From Megasphaera_A sueciensis (GTDB lineage: Bacteria; Bacillota; Negativicutes; Veillonellales; Megasphaeraceae), in contig NZ_CP116939.1 of NCBI RefSeq assembly GCF_050219315.1, positions 1,178,001 to 1,242,000 on the forward strand: DNA of 64,000 nt, in the 5' to 3' direction. This document shows positions 35,080 through 43,936 of the stretch, one piece after another. The stretch's first letter is position 1. Each line of letters opens with the position of its first letter. Under the pieces are notes generated by a model. The model was not told the origin of the DNA, made no database searches, and was given only the letters and a program-made list of their open reading frames with translations. The position numbers were made by a program, and so were the translations under genes.

Positions 35080-35823
35080 TTAATTATCTGTATGGGGGAA
35101 TAGGTCATGCACCATTTGTGCTGATTTTTCGTCCTTGCTCATCCCCTTGAGCAAGGTCTTTTCCGAGTTTTCCATATGTTTTTTAGCTACGCGGCGAGCC
35201 ATCGTGCTGTTGTGGTTGGCAATGCTTTCTACCATTTGGCGATGTTCCTCCCACGTTGCGGCCAGCCGTCCCGGATAATGCATGGAAATAGAACGGAACC
35301 GCAGCATCTGTTCCCGCAGGTTGTTCAGGATATCTACCAGGCGGGTGTTGCGGCTGGCATGATACAGGACGTCGTGAAAACGCACATCTGTATCAACTAT
35401 TTTGTCGAAGGCACCTTGTTCGATGTATTCGTTGATTTCTACCATCATACGTTCCAGTGTTTCCAGTTCTTCGTCTGTAATACGTTCGGCCGCCAGTCCG
35501 GCCGCCAATTCCTCCAATGCCCCGCGGATTTCAAACACCTGGGCGATATCCTTGAGAGAAATGTCGGCCACATACGTGCCGCGCCGCGGTACCATGACGA
35601 CGAATCCTTCCAGCTCCAGTCGGCGGATCGCTTCCCGGATCGGCGTACGGCTGACGCCCAGTTCGTCGGCCAGCTGGATCTCCATCAGCCGTTCCCCAGG
35701 TTTTAATATGCCGTCTTTAATTGCCTGCCGCAGCGTTTCGCTGACGACCTCGCGCAGCGGCTTATAGGCATCCAGCTTGATCGGACTCAGTTTCTGATGT
35801 TTTACTTCAGTATTCATCTCCAT
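35080..35823 (-). CDS. GntR-family regulator, FCD type (247 aa)
   Basis: The N-terminal winged helix (residues about 20-85: PLREVVSETLRQAIKDGILKPGERL, then GVSRTPIREAIRRLELEG) and a C-terminal all-helical FCD domain (VFEIRGALEELAAGLAA, DVRFHDVLYHAS, TWEEHRQMVESI with metal-type Asp/His residues) place it with LldR/FadR-like regulators of organic-acid catabolism. Upstream of larA and the dehydrogenase, it is the likely lactate-responsive regulator. The ATG at 35823 is chosen for GGGGAG 7 bases upstream. It overlaps the end of ispE by 17 bp. Confidence 0.88.
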   Translation of the reverse strand: MEMNTEVKHQKLSPIKLDAYKPLREVVSETLRQAIKDGILKPGERLMEIQLADELGVSRTPIREAIRRLELEGFVVMVPRRGTYVADISLKDIAQVFEIRGALEELAAGLAAERITDEELETLERMMVEINEYIEQGAFDKIVDTDVRFHDVLYHASRNTRLVDILNNLREQMLRFRSISMHYPGRLAATWEEHRQMVESIANHNSTMARRVAKKHMENSEKTLLKGMSKDEKSAQMVHDLFPHTDN

Positions 35824-36676
35824 ACCCTTCTCCCCTAGAAAATCTGCTGACGAAGACGTCTGCATCATCCAATACTCCGCCAACGATACTCAGCATGCCG
35901 ATATCTCCCGGCGGCGGAACGATAGCAAACACGGTCGGACCGCTGCCGCTCAGCATAGGCTTTAAGTCATACATTTCCAAAATGTCCTTGCAGCGCTCGA
36001 TCTCCGGATAGTCGGGAATGACTAGTGATTCAAAGGTATTGCCCATTAATTTTGATAATTCGTCCAAAGAACCGTGCCATACGGCCTTTTCCATCAGGTC
36101 AAAGCGAAGCGGCAGATCAATGGGATTTTCATCAAACTTGGCATAGGCCTGCTCCGTATGGATGGTTATGTGCGGATGAATCAGCATGACCATCATGCTC
36201 GGAAAATCAGGAAGCTGCGTGATGATATCGCCGCGGCCCCGGCCCCGGGCCGTACCGCCGCGAAGACAAAACGGCACATCGGCGCCAAGGGCGGCTCCGA
36301 TACGGCACAATTCTTCATAGGGAAGCTTCAGTCCCCATAACCGGTTCAGGCAGCGCAGCGTAGTGGCACAGTCGGCACTGCCGCCGCCCAGTCCTGCTGC
36401 GATAGGTATCTTCTTTTCTATATGAATACGAGCACCTTGTCTGTTCCGGCAAAAAGGGCGCAGCGCCACTGCCGCTTTGTAGGCCAGGTTCGTTTCATCG
36501 CAGGCAAGTGCCGGATCCGTACAGGTTACTTCTATCGTATCCGCCGCCTCCACGTGGATGGTGTCACTGAGTTCAATGGATTGGAATATCGTGTCGATAT
36601 TATGATATCCATCCTCGTGTCTCCCTAAAATACGTAGTGCCAAATTCAATTTTGCATGTGCTTTTTCTACTATCAT
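35807..36676 (-). CDS. ispE: 4-diphosphocytidyl-2-C-methyl-D-erythritol kinase (289 aa)
   Basis: This GHMP kinase of the MEP isoprenoid pathway has AHAKLNLALRILGRHEDGYH at the N-terminus, the ATP-binding PIAAGLGGGSADCATTLR, and the C-terminal MLSGSGPTVFAI motif. The length is normal. It phosphorylates CDP-methylerythritol. Its 3' end overlaps the GntR gene start, so the regulator is probably made from the same transcript. Confidence 0.95.
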   Translation of the reverse strand: MIVEKAHAKLNLALRILGRHEDGYHNIDTIFQSIELSDTIHVEAADTIEVTCTDPALACDETNLAYKAAVALRPFCRNRQGARIHIEKKIPIAAGLGGGSADCATTLRCLNRLWGLKLPYEELCRIGAALGADVPFCLRGGTARGRGRGDIITQLPDFPSMMVMLIHPHITIHTEQAYAKFDENPIDLPLRFDLMEKAVWHGSLDELSKLMGNTFESLVIPDYPEIERCKDILEMYDLKPMLSGSGPTVFAIVPPPGDIGMLSIVGGVLDDADVFVSRFSRGEGYGDEY

Positions 36677-36936
36677 TCGCGTATCTCCATTCTGAAATCT
36701 TTTTTCCCCGTTTATTATTATCTACATATTCATTATCGGGGAATCGTATGTTATAATTTTAACATATAAAGCACATGTTGCCGAGACATAAATAAAATCT
36801 ATGCACAATATGCAATTCCCTTATAACTAATAATGATTATATTTTATATATTTGATTATACCTGTTTTAGGATAACTTGACAATATAACACCGTAAATTG
36901 ATACCGTAAATATTCTCTTTTCCATAGGAGGTTCTT

Positions 36937-37851
36937 ATGAACAAATACACGATTGCCTATATTGCTACCTTGGTAGGTTCTGTTGTATCCGCTATTGGCA
37001 TTAATACGTTTTTTATCCCCCATCATCTGCTCAGCAGCGGCATTACCGGCATTGCCATCATGATCCATTACACCACCGGTTTTCCCATCGGGATGGGACT
37101 CTTCGTCATGAATCTGCCGATCATGTGGTTCTGCAATAAATTTATGGGACGGCAGTACACGATCCTCAGCATCATCGGTACGATCATCTTTGCCGTATTA
37201 GTCGACGCGACCTCTTTTATGTCCGGCTGGAACGTCATCAAAGACCCCATCATCTCCACCATCACCGGCGGCATCATGAGCGGCATCGGCATGGGGATCA
37301 TCTATCGCTATAACGGCAACAGCGGCGGACTCGATGTCGTCGCCGCCATCATCAAAAAATTCTATGCCCTGGAAATGGGCAACGTCGTCATGGGCATCAA
37401 CGCCATCATCATCATCGGCGCCGCCTATATGTACGGACTGGAACTCGCCGTCCTGACCTTCGTCGGTACCTACATCGCCGCCCATGTCACCAATAAAGTC
37501 GTCATGGGTCTCAGTCAGCGAAAAACCGCCATCATCATCTCGGCCCACGCTGACGAAATCGCCAACGTCATCATGCGCTACATCGGCCGCGGCGCCACCA
37601 TCATGTACGGGCAAGGTGCCTACACCCATCAGGAAAAACGCATCATCTACGTCGTCATCAAAATGACGGAAATAGCCAAAGTCAAAGACATGATCAACAA
37701 AGTAGACCCCAAAGCCTTCATGATCATCAGCGACGCCTCGGAAGTCATGGGAAAAGGCTTCACCCGTCCCAGCAATGCCTTCTACCAGCTCCACGACGAA
37801 TCCCTCGCCAGACCGCAAACCAAAAAGCAAGCCCCCTCCGACCGGATGTAA
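36937..37851 (+). CDS. YitT-family membrane protein (DUF161/DUF2179, 304 aa)
   Basis: Five or six hydrophobic segments in the first 200 residues carry the family pattern (INTFFIPHHLLSSGITGIAI; NGNSGGLDVVAAIIKK). A C-terminal cytoplasmic DUF2179 domain follows (KTAIIISAHADEIANVIM, then GQGAYTHQEKRIIYVVI). Function in the family is not settled. The ribosome site ATAGGAGG is clear. Codon choice is extreme (many ATC/GCC), which opens a long antisense frame. Confidence 0.88.
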   Translation: MNKYTIAYIATLVGSVVSAIGINTFFIPHHLLSSGITGIAIMIHYTTGFPIGMGLFVMNLPIMWFCNKFMGRQYTILSIIGTIIFAVLVDATSFMSGWNVIKDPIISTITGGIMSGIGMGIIYRYNGNSGGLDVVAAIIKKFYALEMGNVVMGINAIIIIGAAYMYGLELAVLTFVGTYIAAHVTNKVVMGLSQRKTAIIISAHADEIANVIMRYIGRGATIMYGQGAYTHQEKRIIYVVIKMTEIAKVKDMINKVDPKAFMIISDASEVMGKGFTRPSNAFYQLHDESLARPQTKKQAPSDRM

Positions 37852-37872
37852 AAAACACACGGTAAAGGGAGC

Positions 37873-38023
37873 AGGAGATAGGTAGAGAACCTTTTTTGAA
37901 GGAACAACGTGACGCGCAAAAAAGAGTGAATCACCTAGTTTGTTTGTTAGCTGGCACCGTGCTTAATCGGCTCCCTTGAAAGGGGAGCTGGCCGCGAAGC
38001 GGTCTGAGAGGTTGCCCTTTTCC
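37873..38023 (+). repeat. Right half of a long palindromic element, upstream of DUF559 copy 1
   Basis: From GATAGGTAGAGAACC to GGTCTGAGAGGTTGCCCTT, this block equals the right half of the complete element at 38443-38777. It ends 25 bp before the first DUF559 start. The left half is absent here. Confidence 0.8.
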
Positions 38024-38048
38024 TTTTTCATTCCCAAAGAGGTGACGC

Positions 38049-38417
38049 ATGTACTATCACTATCGTCCAGAGAATATAACCCACGCTCGAAATCTCCGGA
38101 AGGAAATGACCCCGGAGGAGCGTCATTTGTGGTACGATTTTCTAAAATCGTACCCCGTAAAATTCTACAAACAACGCCGCATCGAACAATACATCGTTGA
38201 CTTCTATTGCCGGCAAGCTCGATTAGTCATCGAAATCGACGGCGGCCAACACTATGAAAAAGAAGCCCTGCAGTACGACGAACAGCGCAGCCGGCTATTG
38301 GAACGCTGCGGACTCTACGTCATGCGCTTCACCAATCTAGACCTGCAGCGTAACTTCCAAGAAGTATGCCAAGTCATACACGAATATATCCGATCCGGCA
38401 TCGATATCCGGACCTGA
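38049..38417 (+). CDS. DUF559 endonuclease-like protein, copy 1 (122 aa)
   Basis: DUF559 proteins have a Vsr/PD-(D/E)XK-like fold. Visible landmarks are LRKEMTPEERHLWYDFLK, FYKQRRIEQYIVDFYC (putative catalytic Asp in VDF), VIEIDGGQHY (putative Glu and Asp of the metal site) and the C-terminal VMRFTNLDL. No biochemical role is established for such stand-alone proteins. The AAAGAGGTGACGC ribosome site lies before the ATG. The gene is bounded on both sides by palindromic elements and is repeated 754 bp downstream with an identical protein and only three synonymous base changes in the coding region. Confidence 0.85.
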   Translation: MYYHYRPENITHARNLRKEMTPEERHLWYDFLKSYPVKFYKQRRIEQYIVDFYCRQARLVIEIDGGQHYEKEALQYDEQRSRLLERCGLYVMRFTNLDLQRNFQEVCQVIHEYIRSGIDIRT

Positions 38418-38442
38418 AAAAAGACACGGAGGAAGGGAAAGG

Positions 38443-38777
38443 ACAAGGTCTAACCTCTCCGACCTCGCTGCACTCGGCCACCTAGAAAACAAACTAAGCG
38501 ATTCGCATGCCTTTGTGCGTCACTTCATTCCTGCAAAAGCAGCTCTCTGCTTATCTCCTGTCAGGAGAGGCTTTAAGTGACTCTGTTATCCACAAAAAAA
38601 TAGGTCCTTGCCCTCGGCTCTCTTGTCAGGGGATAGGTAGAGAACCTTTTTTGAAGGAACAACGTGACGCGCAAAAAGAGTGAATCACCTAGTTTGTTTG
38701 CTACCTGGCACCGTGCTTAATCGGCTCCCTTGAAAGGGGAGCTGGCCGCGAAGCGGTCTGAGAGGTTGCCCTTTTCC
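38443..38777 (+). repeat. Complete long palindromic element between the DUF559 genes
   Basis: About 335 bp. The ends AAGGTCTAACCTCTCCGACC and GGTCTGAGAGGTTGCCCTT are inverted repeats. Inside, AAACAAACTAAGCGATTC...GCGTCACTTCATTCCTGCAAAA in the left arm pairs with the complement of TTTTTTGAAGGAACAACGTGACGC...GAATCACCTAGTTTGTTT in the right arm. The whole is thus one large imperfect palindrome with a short unpaired centre. It has no significant open frame. Related copies lie at 39180, 43937, 51691 and 59801, and short ones at 25457 and 27772. Confidence 0.85.
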
Positions 38778-38802
38778 TTTTTCATTCCCAAGGAGGTGAC
38801 GC

Positions 38803-39171
38803 ATGTACTATCACTATCGTCCAGAGAATATAACCCACGCTCGAAATCTCCGGAAGGAAATGACCCCGGAGGAGCGTCATTTGTGGTACGATTTTCTAAA
38901 ATCGTACCCCGTAAAATTCTACAAACAACGCCGCATCGAACAATACATCGTTGACTTCTATTGCCGGCAAGCTCGATTAGTCATCGAAATCGACGGCGGC
39001 CAACACTATGAAAAAGAAGCCCTGCAGTACGATGAACAGCGCAGCCGGCTATTGGAACGCTGCGGACTCTACGTCATGCGCTTCACCAATCTGGACCTCC
39101 AGCGTAACTTCCAAGAAGTATGCCAAGTCATACACGAATATATCCGATCCGGCATCGATATCCGGACCTGA
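38803..39171 (+). CDS. DUF559 endonuclease-like protein, copy 2 (122 aa)
   Basis: The protein sequence is identical to that of copy 1. Its ribosome site is slightly stronger (AAGGAGGTGACGC). The 754-bp spacing equals one palindromic element plus one gene, so the pair arose by tandem duplication of that unit or by repeated insertion. A complete element follows the gene. Confidence 0.85.
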   Translation: MYYHYRPENITHARNLRKEMTPEERHLWYDFLKSYPVKFYKQRRIEQYIVDFYCRQARLVIEIDGGQHYEKEALQYDEQRSRLLERCGLYVMRFTNLDLQRNFQEVCQVIHEYIRSGIDIRT

Positions 39172-39179
39172 AAAAAGAC

Positions 39180-39514
39180 AAGGTCTAACCTCTCCGACCT
39201 CGCTGCACTCGGCCACCTAGAAAACAAACTAAGCGATTCGCATGCCTTTGTGCGTCACTTCATTCCTGCAAAAGCAGCTCTCTGCTTATCTCCTGTCAGG
39301 AGAGGCTTTAAGTGACTCTGTTATCCACAAAAAAATAGGTCCTTGCCCTCGGCTCCCTTGTCAGGGGATAGGTAGAGAACCTTTTTTGAAGGAACAACGT
39401 GACGCGCAAAAAAGAGTGAATCACCTAGTTTGTTTGCTACCTGGCACCGTGCTTAATCGGCTCCCTTGAAAGGGGAGCTGGCCGCGAAGCGGTCTGAGAG
39501 GTTGCCCTTTTCCC
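39180..39514 (+). repeat. Complete long palindromic element after DUF559 copy 2
   Basis: It is nearly identical to 38443-38777 in length and sequence, ending GGTCTGAGAGGTTGCCCTTTTCC at about 39514. With 37873-38023 it completes the pattern half-element, gene, element, gene, element. Confidence 0.85.
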
Positions 39515-39525
39515 CCTGCAATCAC

Positions 39526-39580
39526 AAAAAGCCTGTTCTTGTATGTGTCGTCACCGGCAAATACAGAACAGACTTTTTTT
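39526..39580 (-). terminator. Terminator of the pst-phoU operon
   Basis: On the minus strand AAAAAAAGTCTGTTCTGTAT pairs with (G)TAC.AGAACAGGCTTTTT around a loop and ends in a T-run, 10 bp after the phoU stop. Confidence 0.7.
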
Positions 39581-39589
39581 CATCTTTTT

Positions 39590-40243
39590 TCATTTCAGTG
39601 TATTATTACTTCTATATAGTATCCAGTCCGTGATATTCGAGGCGTGGTCAGCCATACGTTCTATGTATTTGACAATGAGTACATAGGAGATGTATTGGCG
39701 TACATGGTTGGGTTCTTGGACCATTTTTTGGCTGATTTCTTCCATGCTTTTGGTAAAGGCCATGTCCACAATGTCATCTTTATCACAGATCAGGTCTATC
39801 TCGTCAATATCTTTTACATCGCCTTCGTTATACAGCCGCAGGACATCTACGACCATCGAGGCCATCACACGATACATTTCCTGCAGGCCCGAGGGGGGTG
39901 TCACAACACCGCCTTCCTTAGTGAGGTGGAAGATATAGTGGCAGATGTCGGCACAGTTATCCGTGATGCGTTCTATGTCGTACAGTATTTTCTGGGTTGC
40001 CATAAGATGTCGCCAGTCCGTGGCCACCGGAGTTTGCATGAGACTGATAGTAAGGTCTTTTTTCATGCATTCGCGCACCATTGCGTTGATGTTTTGATTG
40101 CCGTGATAGATTTCACTGGCTAGTTGATTATCTAAGGATTCCAAGGCAGTCCAAGTATTGGTAATCGTAGTTTCTACAATTTGTGCCAGCTGTATCATGT
40201 CTTGGGATAGTTCGTTCAATGATTCTACGTATGCATCTCTCAT
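39590..40243 (-). CDS. phoU: Phosphate transport system regulator PhoU (217 aa)
   Basis: This all-helical protein has the two PhoU repeats with acidic metal-binding patches (DIERITDNCADICHY and KYIERMADHASNITDW, both E/DxxxD type). It links the Pst transporter to PhoR signalling and limits phosphate uptake. It is last in pstSCAB-phoU, 15 bp after pstB. Confidence 0.95.
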   Translation of the reverse strand: MRDAYVESLNELSQDMIQLAQIVETTITNTWTALESLDNQLASEIYHGNQNINAMVRECMKKDLTISLMQTPVATDWRHLMATQKILYDIERITDNCADICHYIFHLTKEGGVVTPPSGLQEMYRVMASMVVDVLRLYNEGDVKDIDEIDLICDKDDIVDMAFTKSMEEISQKMVQEPNHVRQYISYVLIVKYIERMADHASNITDWILYRSNNTLK

Positions 40244-40258
40244 AGGGTCTCTCCTCCA

Positions 40259-41104
40259 TCAGCCGAAACGGCCGGTGATATAGGCTTCCGTCTTAGGGTT
40301 GGCCGGTTTGGTAAACATGTCGACGGTGTTGTTGAATTCCAGTAATTCTCCGAGCAGGAAGAACGCGGTCCGGTCCGATATCCGGCGGGCTTGCTGCATG
40401 CTGTGCGTAACGATGACGATCGTGTACTTTTCTTTGAGCTGCAGGGCCAGATCTTCTATTTTCTGTGTAGAAATCGGATCGAGTGCCGAGGTCGGTTCGT
40501 CCATAAGGATAACCGACGGACGCGCCGCCAGCGTACGGGCAATACATAGTCGCTGCTGCTGCCCGCCGGAAAGACCGAGGGCACTTTCGTGCAGCCGGTC
40601 TTTCAATTCATCCCATACGGCGGCTTGATGCATGCTTTCTTCTACGATTTCCGCCAATTTCTTTTTATTGGAAATGCCTTGGATACGGGGACCGTAGGCA
40701 ATATTTTCAAAGACGCTCTTGGGAAAGGGCGTCGGCTGCTGGAATACCATGCCAACGCGATACCGCAGTGCCAGTGAGTCTACTTCTTTATAGATATTTC
40801 TGCCTTCAAAGAGAATTTCTCCCGTAACGCGGCAGTTTTCTATCCAGTCGTTCATGCGGTTCAGGGTTTTGATAAAGGTCGATTTTCCGCAGCCCGACGG
40901 TCCGATCAAGGCAGTGATTTCATGTTTTTTGATGGTCATATTGATATTTTTCAAGGCTTGTGTTTTATCATAGAACAAGTTCAGTCCCTTCACGTCGAAG
41001 GTATTTTCTTGTGTTATATCGGCAGCCGCCGCTTCGTCCTTACTGTGAGCGTCGTCGTGAACTTGTGCCGCATATCCCGTAAGGGTCGTCGTTAATTCTG
41101 TCAT
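40259..41104 (-). CDS. pstB: Phosphate ABC transporter ATPase PstB (281 aa)
   Basis: Walker A is ALIGPSGCGKSTFIKTLNRMND, the signature LSGGQQQRLCIARTLA, and Walker B VILMDEPTSALDP. The C-terminal PKTEAYITGRFG is typical of PstB. The first 35 residues (MTELTTTLTGYAAQ...) are a non-conserved extension. The start overlaps the pstA stop by ATGA. Confidence 0.95.
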   Translation of the reverse strand: MTELTTTLTGYAAQVHDDAHSKDEAAAADITQENTFDVKGLNLFYDKTQALKNINMTIKKHEITALIGPSGCGKSTFIKTLNRMNDWIENCRVTGEILFEGRNIYKEVDSLALRYRVGMVFQQPTPFPKSVFENIAYGPRIQGISNKKKLAEIVEESMHQAAVWDELKDRLHESALGLSGGQQQRLCIARTLAARPSVILMDEPTSALDPISTQKIEDLALQLKEKYTIVIVTHSMQQARRISDRTAFFLLGELLEFNNTVDMFTKPANPKTEAYITGRFG

Positions 41105-41982
41105 GAATTGGTTCCTCCCATTTTCTTATCCAGTCTCCAACTAATATATCGGGCCGCCAGACTAAAGCTGACGACGAGTACCATAAGGATTGCCGAGGAT
41201 ACACTGGCTAGCTGTGCCGCGTTGGGATGCAGTGCTTCTGTCCGCAGCGACCAGATGTGCAGGGCCAAGGTTTCACCGGGGCGGAAAGGATTCAGGGGGC
41301 ATGAGGCCGAGGTGATATCCCAGTTGTTCCAGTTGATATCCGTCGACATACCGGCGGTAAACATGAGTGCCGCGGCTTCCCCGAAACCACGTCCGGCGGC
41401 CATGATGAGTCCCGTCATGATCCGCGGAAAACAGGCGGGTACCAACACGCGCCATATAGTCTGCCAGTGCGAGGCCCCCAGGCCCAGACTGCCTTGCCGG
41501 TAACTGCTCGGTAGATTGCGCAGGGCATCTTCGGTCACGGAGGTTACCAGCGGCAGTGTCAAAATAGACACGGCCAGGGATCCGGCAAACAGGTTCCATT
41601 GGGATCCGGTCATCACGATAAAGGCTAAGTACCCGAAGAGACCGACGACGATAGATGGCAGGGATGCCAGCGTTTCTATGGCCATGCGGACCCAGTGGGT
41701 TACTTTTCCCTGATGGGCATATTCGGCAAGAAATATCCCTGCCGGTACGCCGGTCAGCATGCTGAATAGGAGTGCCAAAAAGACCAGATACAGCGTATTG
41801 AACAGCATATTTCCCAATCCGCTGCCGCTGAAGGATAACATATCCGGGGTCATGACGCCAAAGCCCTGTACAATAACAAAACCGATAAAAGCAACAAGCA
41901 GGATCACGGCAAAGGCCGTACCGCCGAAAAAGAGAGCCGTCATGATCTTGTTCACTTTTTTCTTATGTTGAATGCGGCTCAT
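41101..41982 (-). CDS. pstA: Phosphate ABC transporter permease PstA (293 aa)
   Basis: Six hydrophobic segments and the permease EAA-type loop (EDALRNLPSSYRQGSLGLGASHWQT; landmark EDALRNLP and LGASHWQTI) are present. GRGFGEAAALMFTAG is typical of PstA. It pairs with PstC, encoded 1 bp upstream. Confidence 0.95.
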   Translation of the reverse strand: MSRIQHKKKVNKIMTALFFGGTAFAVILLVAFIGFVIVQGFGVMTPDMLSFSGSGLGNMLFNTLYLVFLALLFSMLTGVPAGIFLAEYAHQGKVTHWVRMAIETLASLPSIVVGLFGYLAFIVMTGSQWNLFAGSLAVSILTLPLVTSVTEDALRNLPSSYRQGSLGLGASHWQTIWRVLVPACFPRIMTGLIMAAGRGFGEAAALMFTAGMSTDINWNNWDITSASCPLNPFRPGETLALHIWSLRTEALHPNAAQLASVSSAILMVLVVSFSLAARYISWRLDKKMGGTNS

Positions 41983-41983
41983 A

Positions 41984-42904
41984 TCAAGCCCTCCCTTTCA
42001 ATTGTGATGCTCGATTGATGCGATGGATCACAAAAATAAACAAGAACGAAAGAAGGAACAGGAGCAGTGCCATCGTCCATAGGGCCGCACTGTATTCGCC
42101 GCCCTCCATGGCACCGCCCATATCCGAGGCAATCGCAGTCGTAAGCGTACTGGCCGGTAAGAACAGGGAGGTCGGAAATACTTTCATCTGCCCGATAACC
42201 ATGGCTACTGCCAAGGCTTCTCCCAAAGCACGTGCCAGACCGAGTATGATGCCGGTAAAAATACCGCCGCGGGCTGCCGGAATGACGATCCGCGCAATAG
42301 TTTCCCACCGTGTCGCTCCCAATCCGTAGGAGGCTTCCCGCCATGTTTTGGGTACGGCTGCCATGGCATCTGCCGACATCGTGGTAATCGTCGGGAAGAT
42401 CATGACTGCCAGCACACAGCCTGCCGCCAATAAGGAAAACCCATACGGCATAGTGAAGAAGTGCCGCAGGAACGGAATAAGTACCGTCAGCCCGATCCAG
42501 CCATAAACGACGGAGGGAATACCCGTAAACAATTCCACAGCCGGTTGTATCAGACGCCGCGTCCGCGGCGAAGCGATTTCTGTCATAAAGATAGCCGTCG
42601 ATATGCTTAGCGGCAGGGAAATAAGCAGTGCCAGCCCGCAGGTCACAAGCGAGCCCGATAAGAACATGGCTGCTCCAACGTGACCGCCGCCGACAGCCGT
42701 ATCACTCGGAGCCCATTGGCCGGACAGGAGAAATTCTCCCAGACTGTGGCCGAATAGCAGGAACGTATCGCTTCCCTTTAACAGAAGGAACCCTCCTATA
42801 AAGAAGGGTACCAGTGCCGCTCCGATACCACAGATCGTAATGAGGAACCTGGCGGCCCGCTCATCACGATGTGCATTCTTAACAGCGATTTCAATAGGAT
42901 TCAT
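41984..42904 (-). CDS. pstC: Phosphate ABC transporter permease PstC (306 aa)
   Basis: Six transmembrane helices are present, and the EAA-type loop AVPKTWREASYGLGATRWET is followed by GLARALGEALAVAMVIGQ, diagnostic for PstC. The first helices carry LLKGSDTFLLFGHSLGEFLL. The length is normal. Confidence 0.95.
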   Translation of the reverse strand: MNPIEIAVKNAHRDERAARFLITICGIGAALVPFFIGGFLLLKGSDTFLLFGHSLGEFLLSGQWAPSDTAVGGGHVGAAMFLSGSLVTCGLALLISLPLSISTAIFMTEIASPRTRRLIQPAVELFTGIPSVVYGWIGLTVLIPFLRHFFTMPYGFSLLAAGCVLAVMIFPTITTMSADAMAAVPKTWREASYGLGATRWETIARIVIPAARGGIFTGIILGLARALGEALAVAMVIGQMKVFPTSLFLPASTLTTAIASDMGGAMEGGEYSAALWTMALLLFLLSFLFIFVIHRINRASQLKGRA

Positions 42905-42931
42905 ATTACTTCCTCCGTTATCTGACGTACC

Positions 42932-43822
42932 TTAGTGAACTTCCTTCGTTTGCATTTTGCTTGATACACCGTAACCTAATTCTTCGATGCGCTGGCCGTA
43001 TGTATCAGAGAGGACAAAGTCAAGGAACGCTTTGACAGCGGCTTTCGGTTCTTTGCTGGTATAGATGTGTTCGTATCCCCATACCGCATAGGTGCCGTTA
43101 TAGGTGTTTTCCAGCGAAGGAGCTACCCCATTGATAGCGATCGTGCTGACCGTCTTATCGTTGATCAAGTACGGAAGAGCGACGTAGCCGATAGCGCCTT
43201 TGTTCTGTGCCACACTCTGTACGAGAAGGCCGGAGTTATCTGTTTCGAGGGATTTGTTGCTCGATTCTTCTGCCCCTTTAATAGCATATTCTTTGAAGAG
43301 TGCCCGAGTGCCGGATGTCTGCGGACGTGTCACCAGGATGATCGCTTCATCCGGACCGCCTACCTCTTTCCAGTTCGTGATTTTAGCAGTGAAGATATCC
43401 TGCAGCTGTTGTGTAGTCAAACTCTTGACGACCTGTCCGATGTCGGGGTTTACGATCGTGGCAACCGTCATGACGCAGACTTTATGATCTACGAGTTTAG
43501 CGACCTGATCCTTGGATAATTTTGTTTCAGCAGGTACATCAGAGTTCCCCATATCGACGGACCCATCGGCGATCTGCTTGAGGCCTGTTCCGGAACCGCC
43601 GGCATTCAGGCTGATGGAAACGCCCTGATTATCTATCTTGAACTTATCTGCTGCATCCTTTACCAGCGGCAGCAATGCCGAAGAACCGGAACCGGTAATG
43701 CTCCCGGACACAGCGGCGGAACTAGACTTGTCACCGTCCGCCTTCTGCTGGCTGCCGCATCCGGCAGCACCCACTACCATAACAGCGGCGAGAGCTATGA
43801 AGATAAGTTTTTTCAATTTCAT
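42932..43822 (-). CDS. pstS: Phosphate-binding lipoprotein PstS (296 aa)
   Basis: A lipoprotein signal (MKLKKLIFIALAAVMVVGAAGCGSQQ, lipobox VGAAGC; key positions 19-24) is followed by a low-complexity serine linker and the phosphate-binding domain (SGSITGSGSSALLPL; GGSGTGLKQIADGSVDMGNSD; TRPQTSGTRALFKEYA). The ATG at 43822 is used because it starts the signal peptide and AAGGAGTGG lies upstream; a longer in-frame start would read through the promoter. It captures phosphate for PstCAB. Confidence 0.95.
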   Translation of the reverse strand: MKLKKLIFIALAAVMVVGAAGCGSQQKADGDKSSSAAVSGSITGSGSSALLPLVKDAADKFKIDNQGVSISLNAGGSGTGLKQIADGSVDMGNSDVPAETKLSKDQVAKLVDHKVCVMTVATIVNPDIGQVVKSLTTQQLQDIFTAKITNWKEVGGPDEAIILVTRPQTSGTRALFKEYAIKGAEESSNKSLETDNSGLLVQSVAQNKGAIGYVALPYLINDKTVSTIAINGVAPSLENTYNGTYAVWGYEHIYTSKEPKAAVKAFLDFVLSDTYGQRIEELGYGVSSKMQTKEVH

Positions 43823-43852
43823 ATATGATCCACTCCTTTTTATTTTGTGATT

Positions 43853-43908
43853 ACATCGTACCAAGTCTATGTAAGTGTCCTGTGTAAAGAATGTAAAGAA
43901 TGTGAAAA
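43853..43908 (-). promoter_or_regulatory. pstS promoter with Pho-box-like repeats
   Basis: The minus strand has three direct repeats TTTCACATTC, TTTACATTC, TTTACA (43907-43882), resembling the spaced TT(A/C)ACA repeats bound by PhoB/PhoP-type regulators. A -10-like TACGAT lies about 30 bp downstream, before the AAGGAGTGG ribosome site. A similar repeat set precedes phoB. Confidence 0.5.
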
Positions 43909-43936
43909 TAATAAAAAAAAGCAAAAATGGATAGGG

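Noticed and set aside
37198..37860. 220-codon open frame on the minus strand rich in Asp/His/Gly
   Set aside because: Mirror of the ATC/GCC-rich codons of the YitT-family gene; composition is unlike a folded protein.
38418..38802. Additional small genes between the DUF559 copies
   Set aside because: The stretch is fully accounted for by a palindromic element; short frames there are not preceded by ribosome sites.
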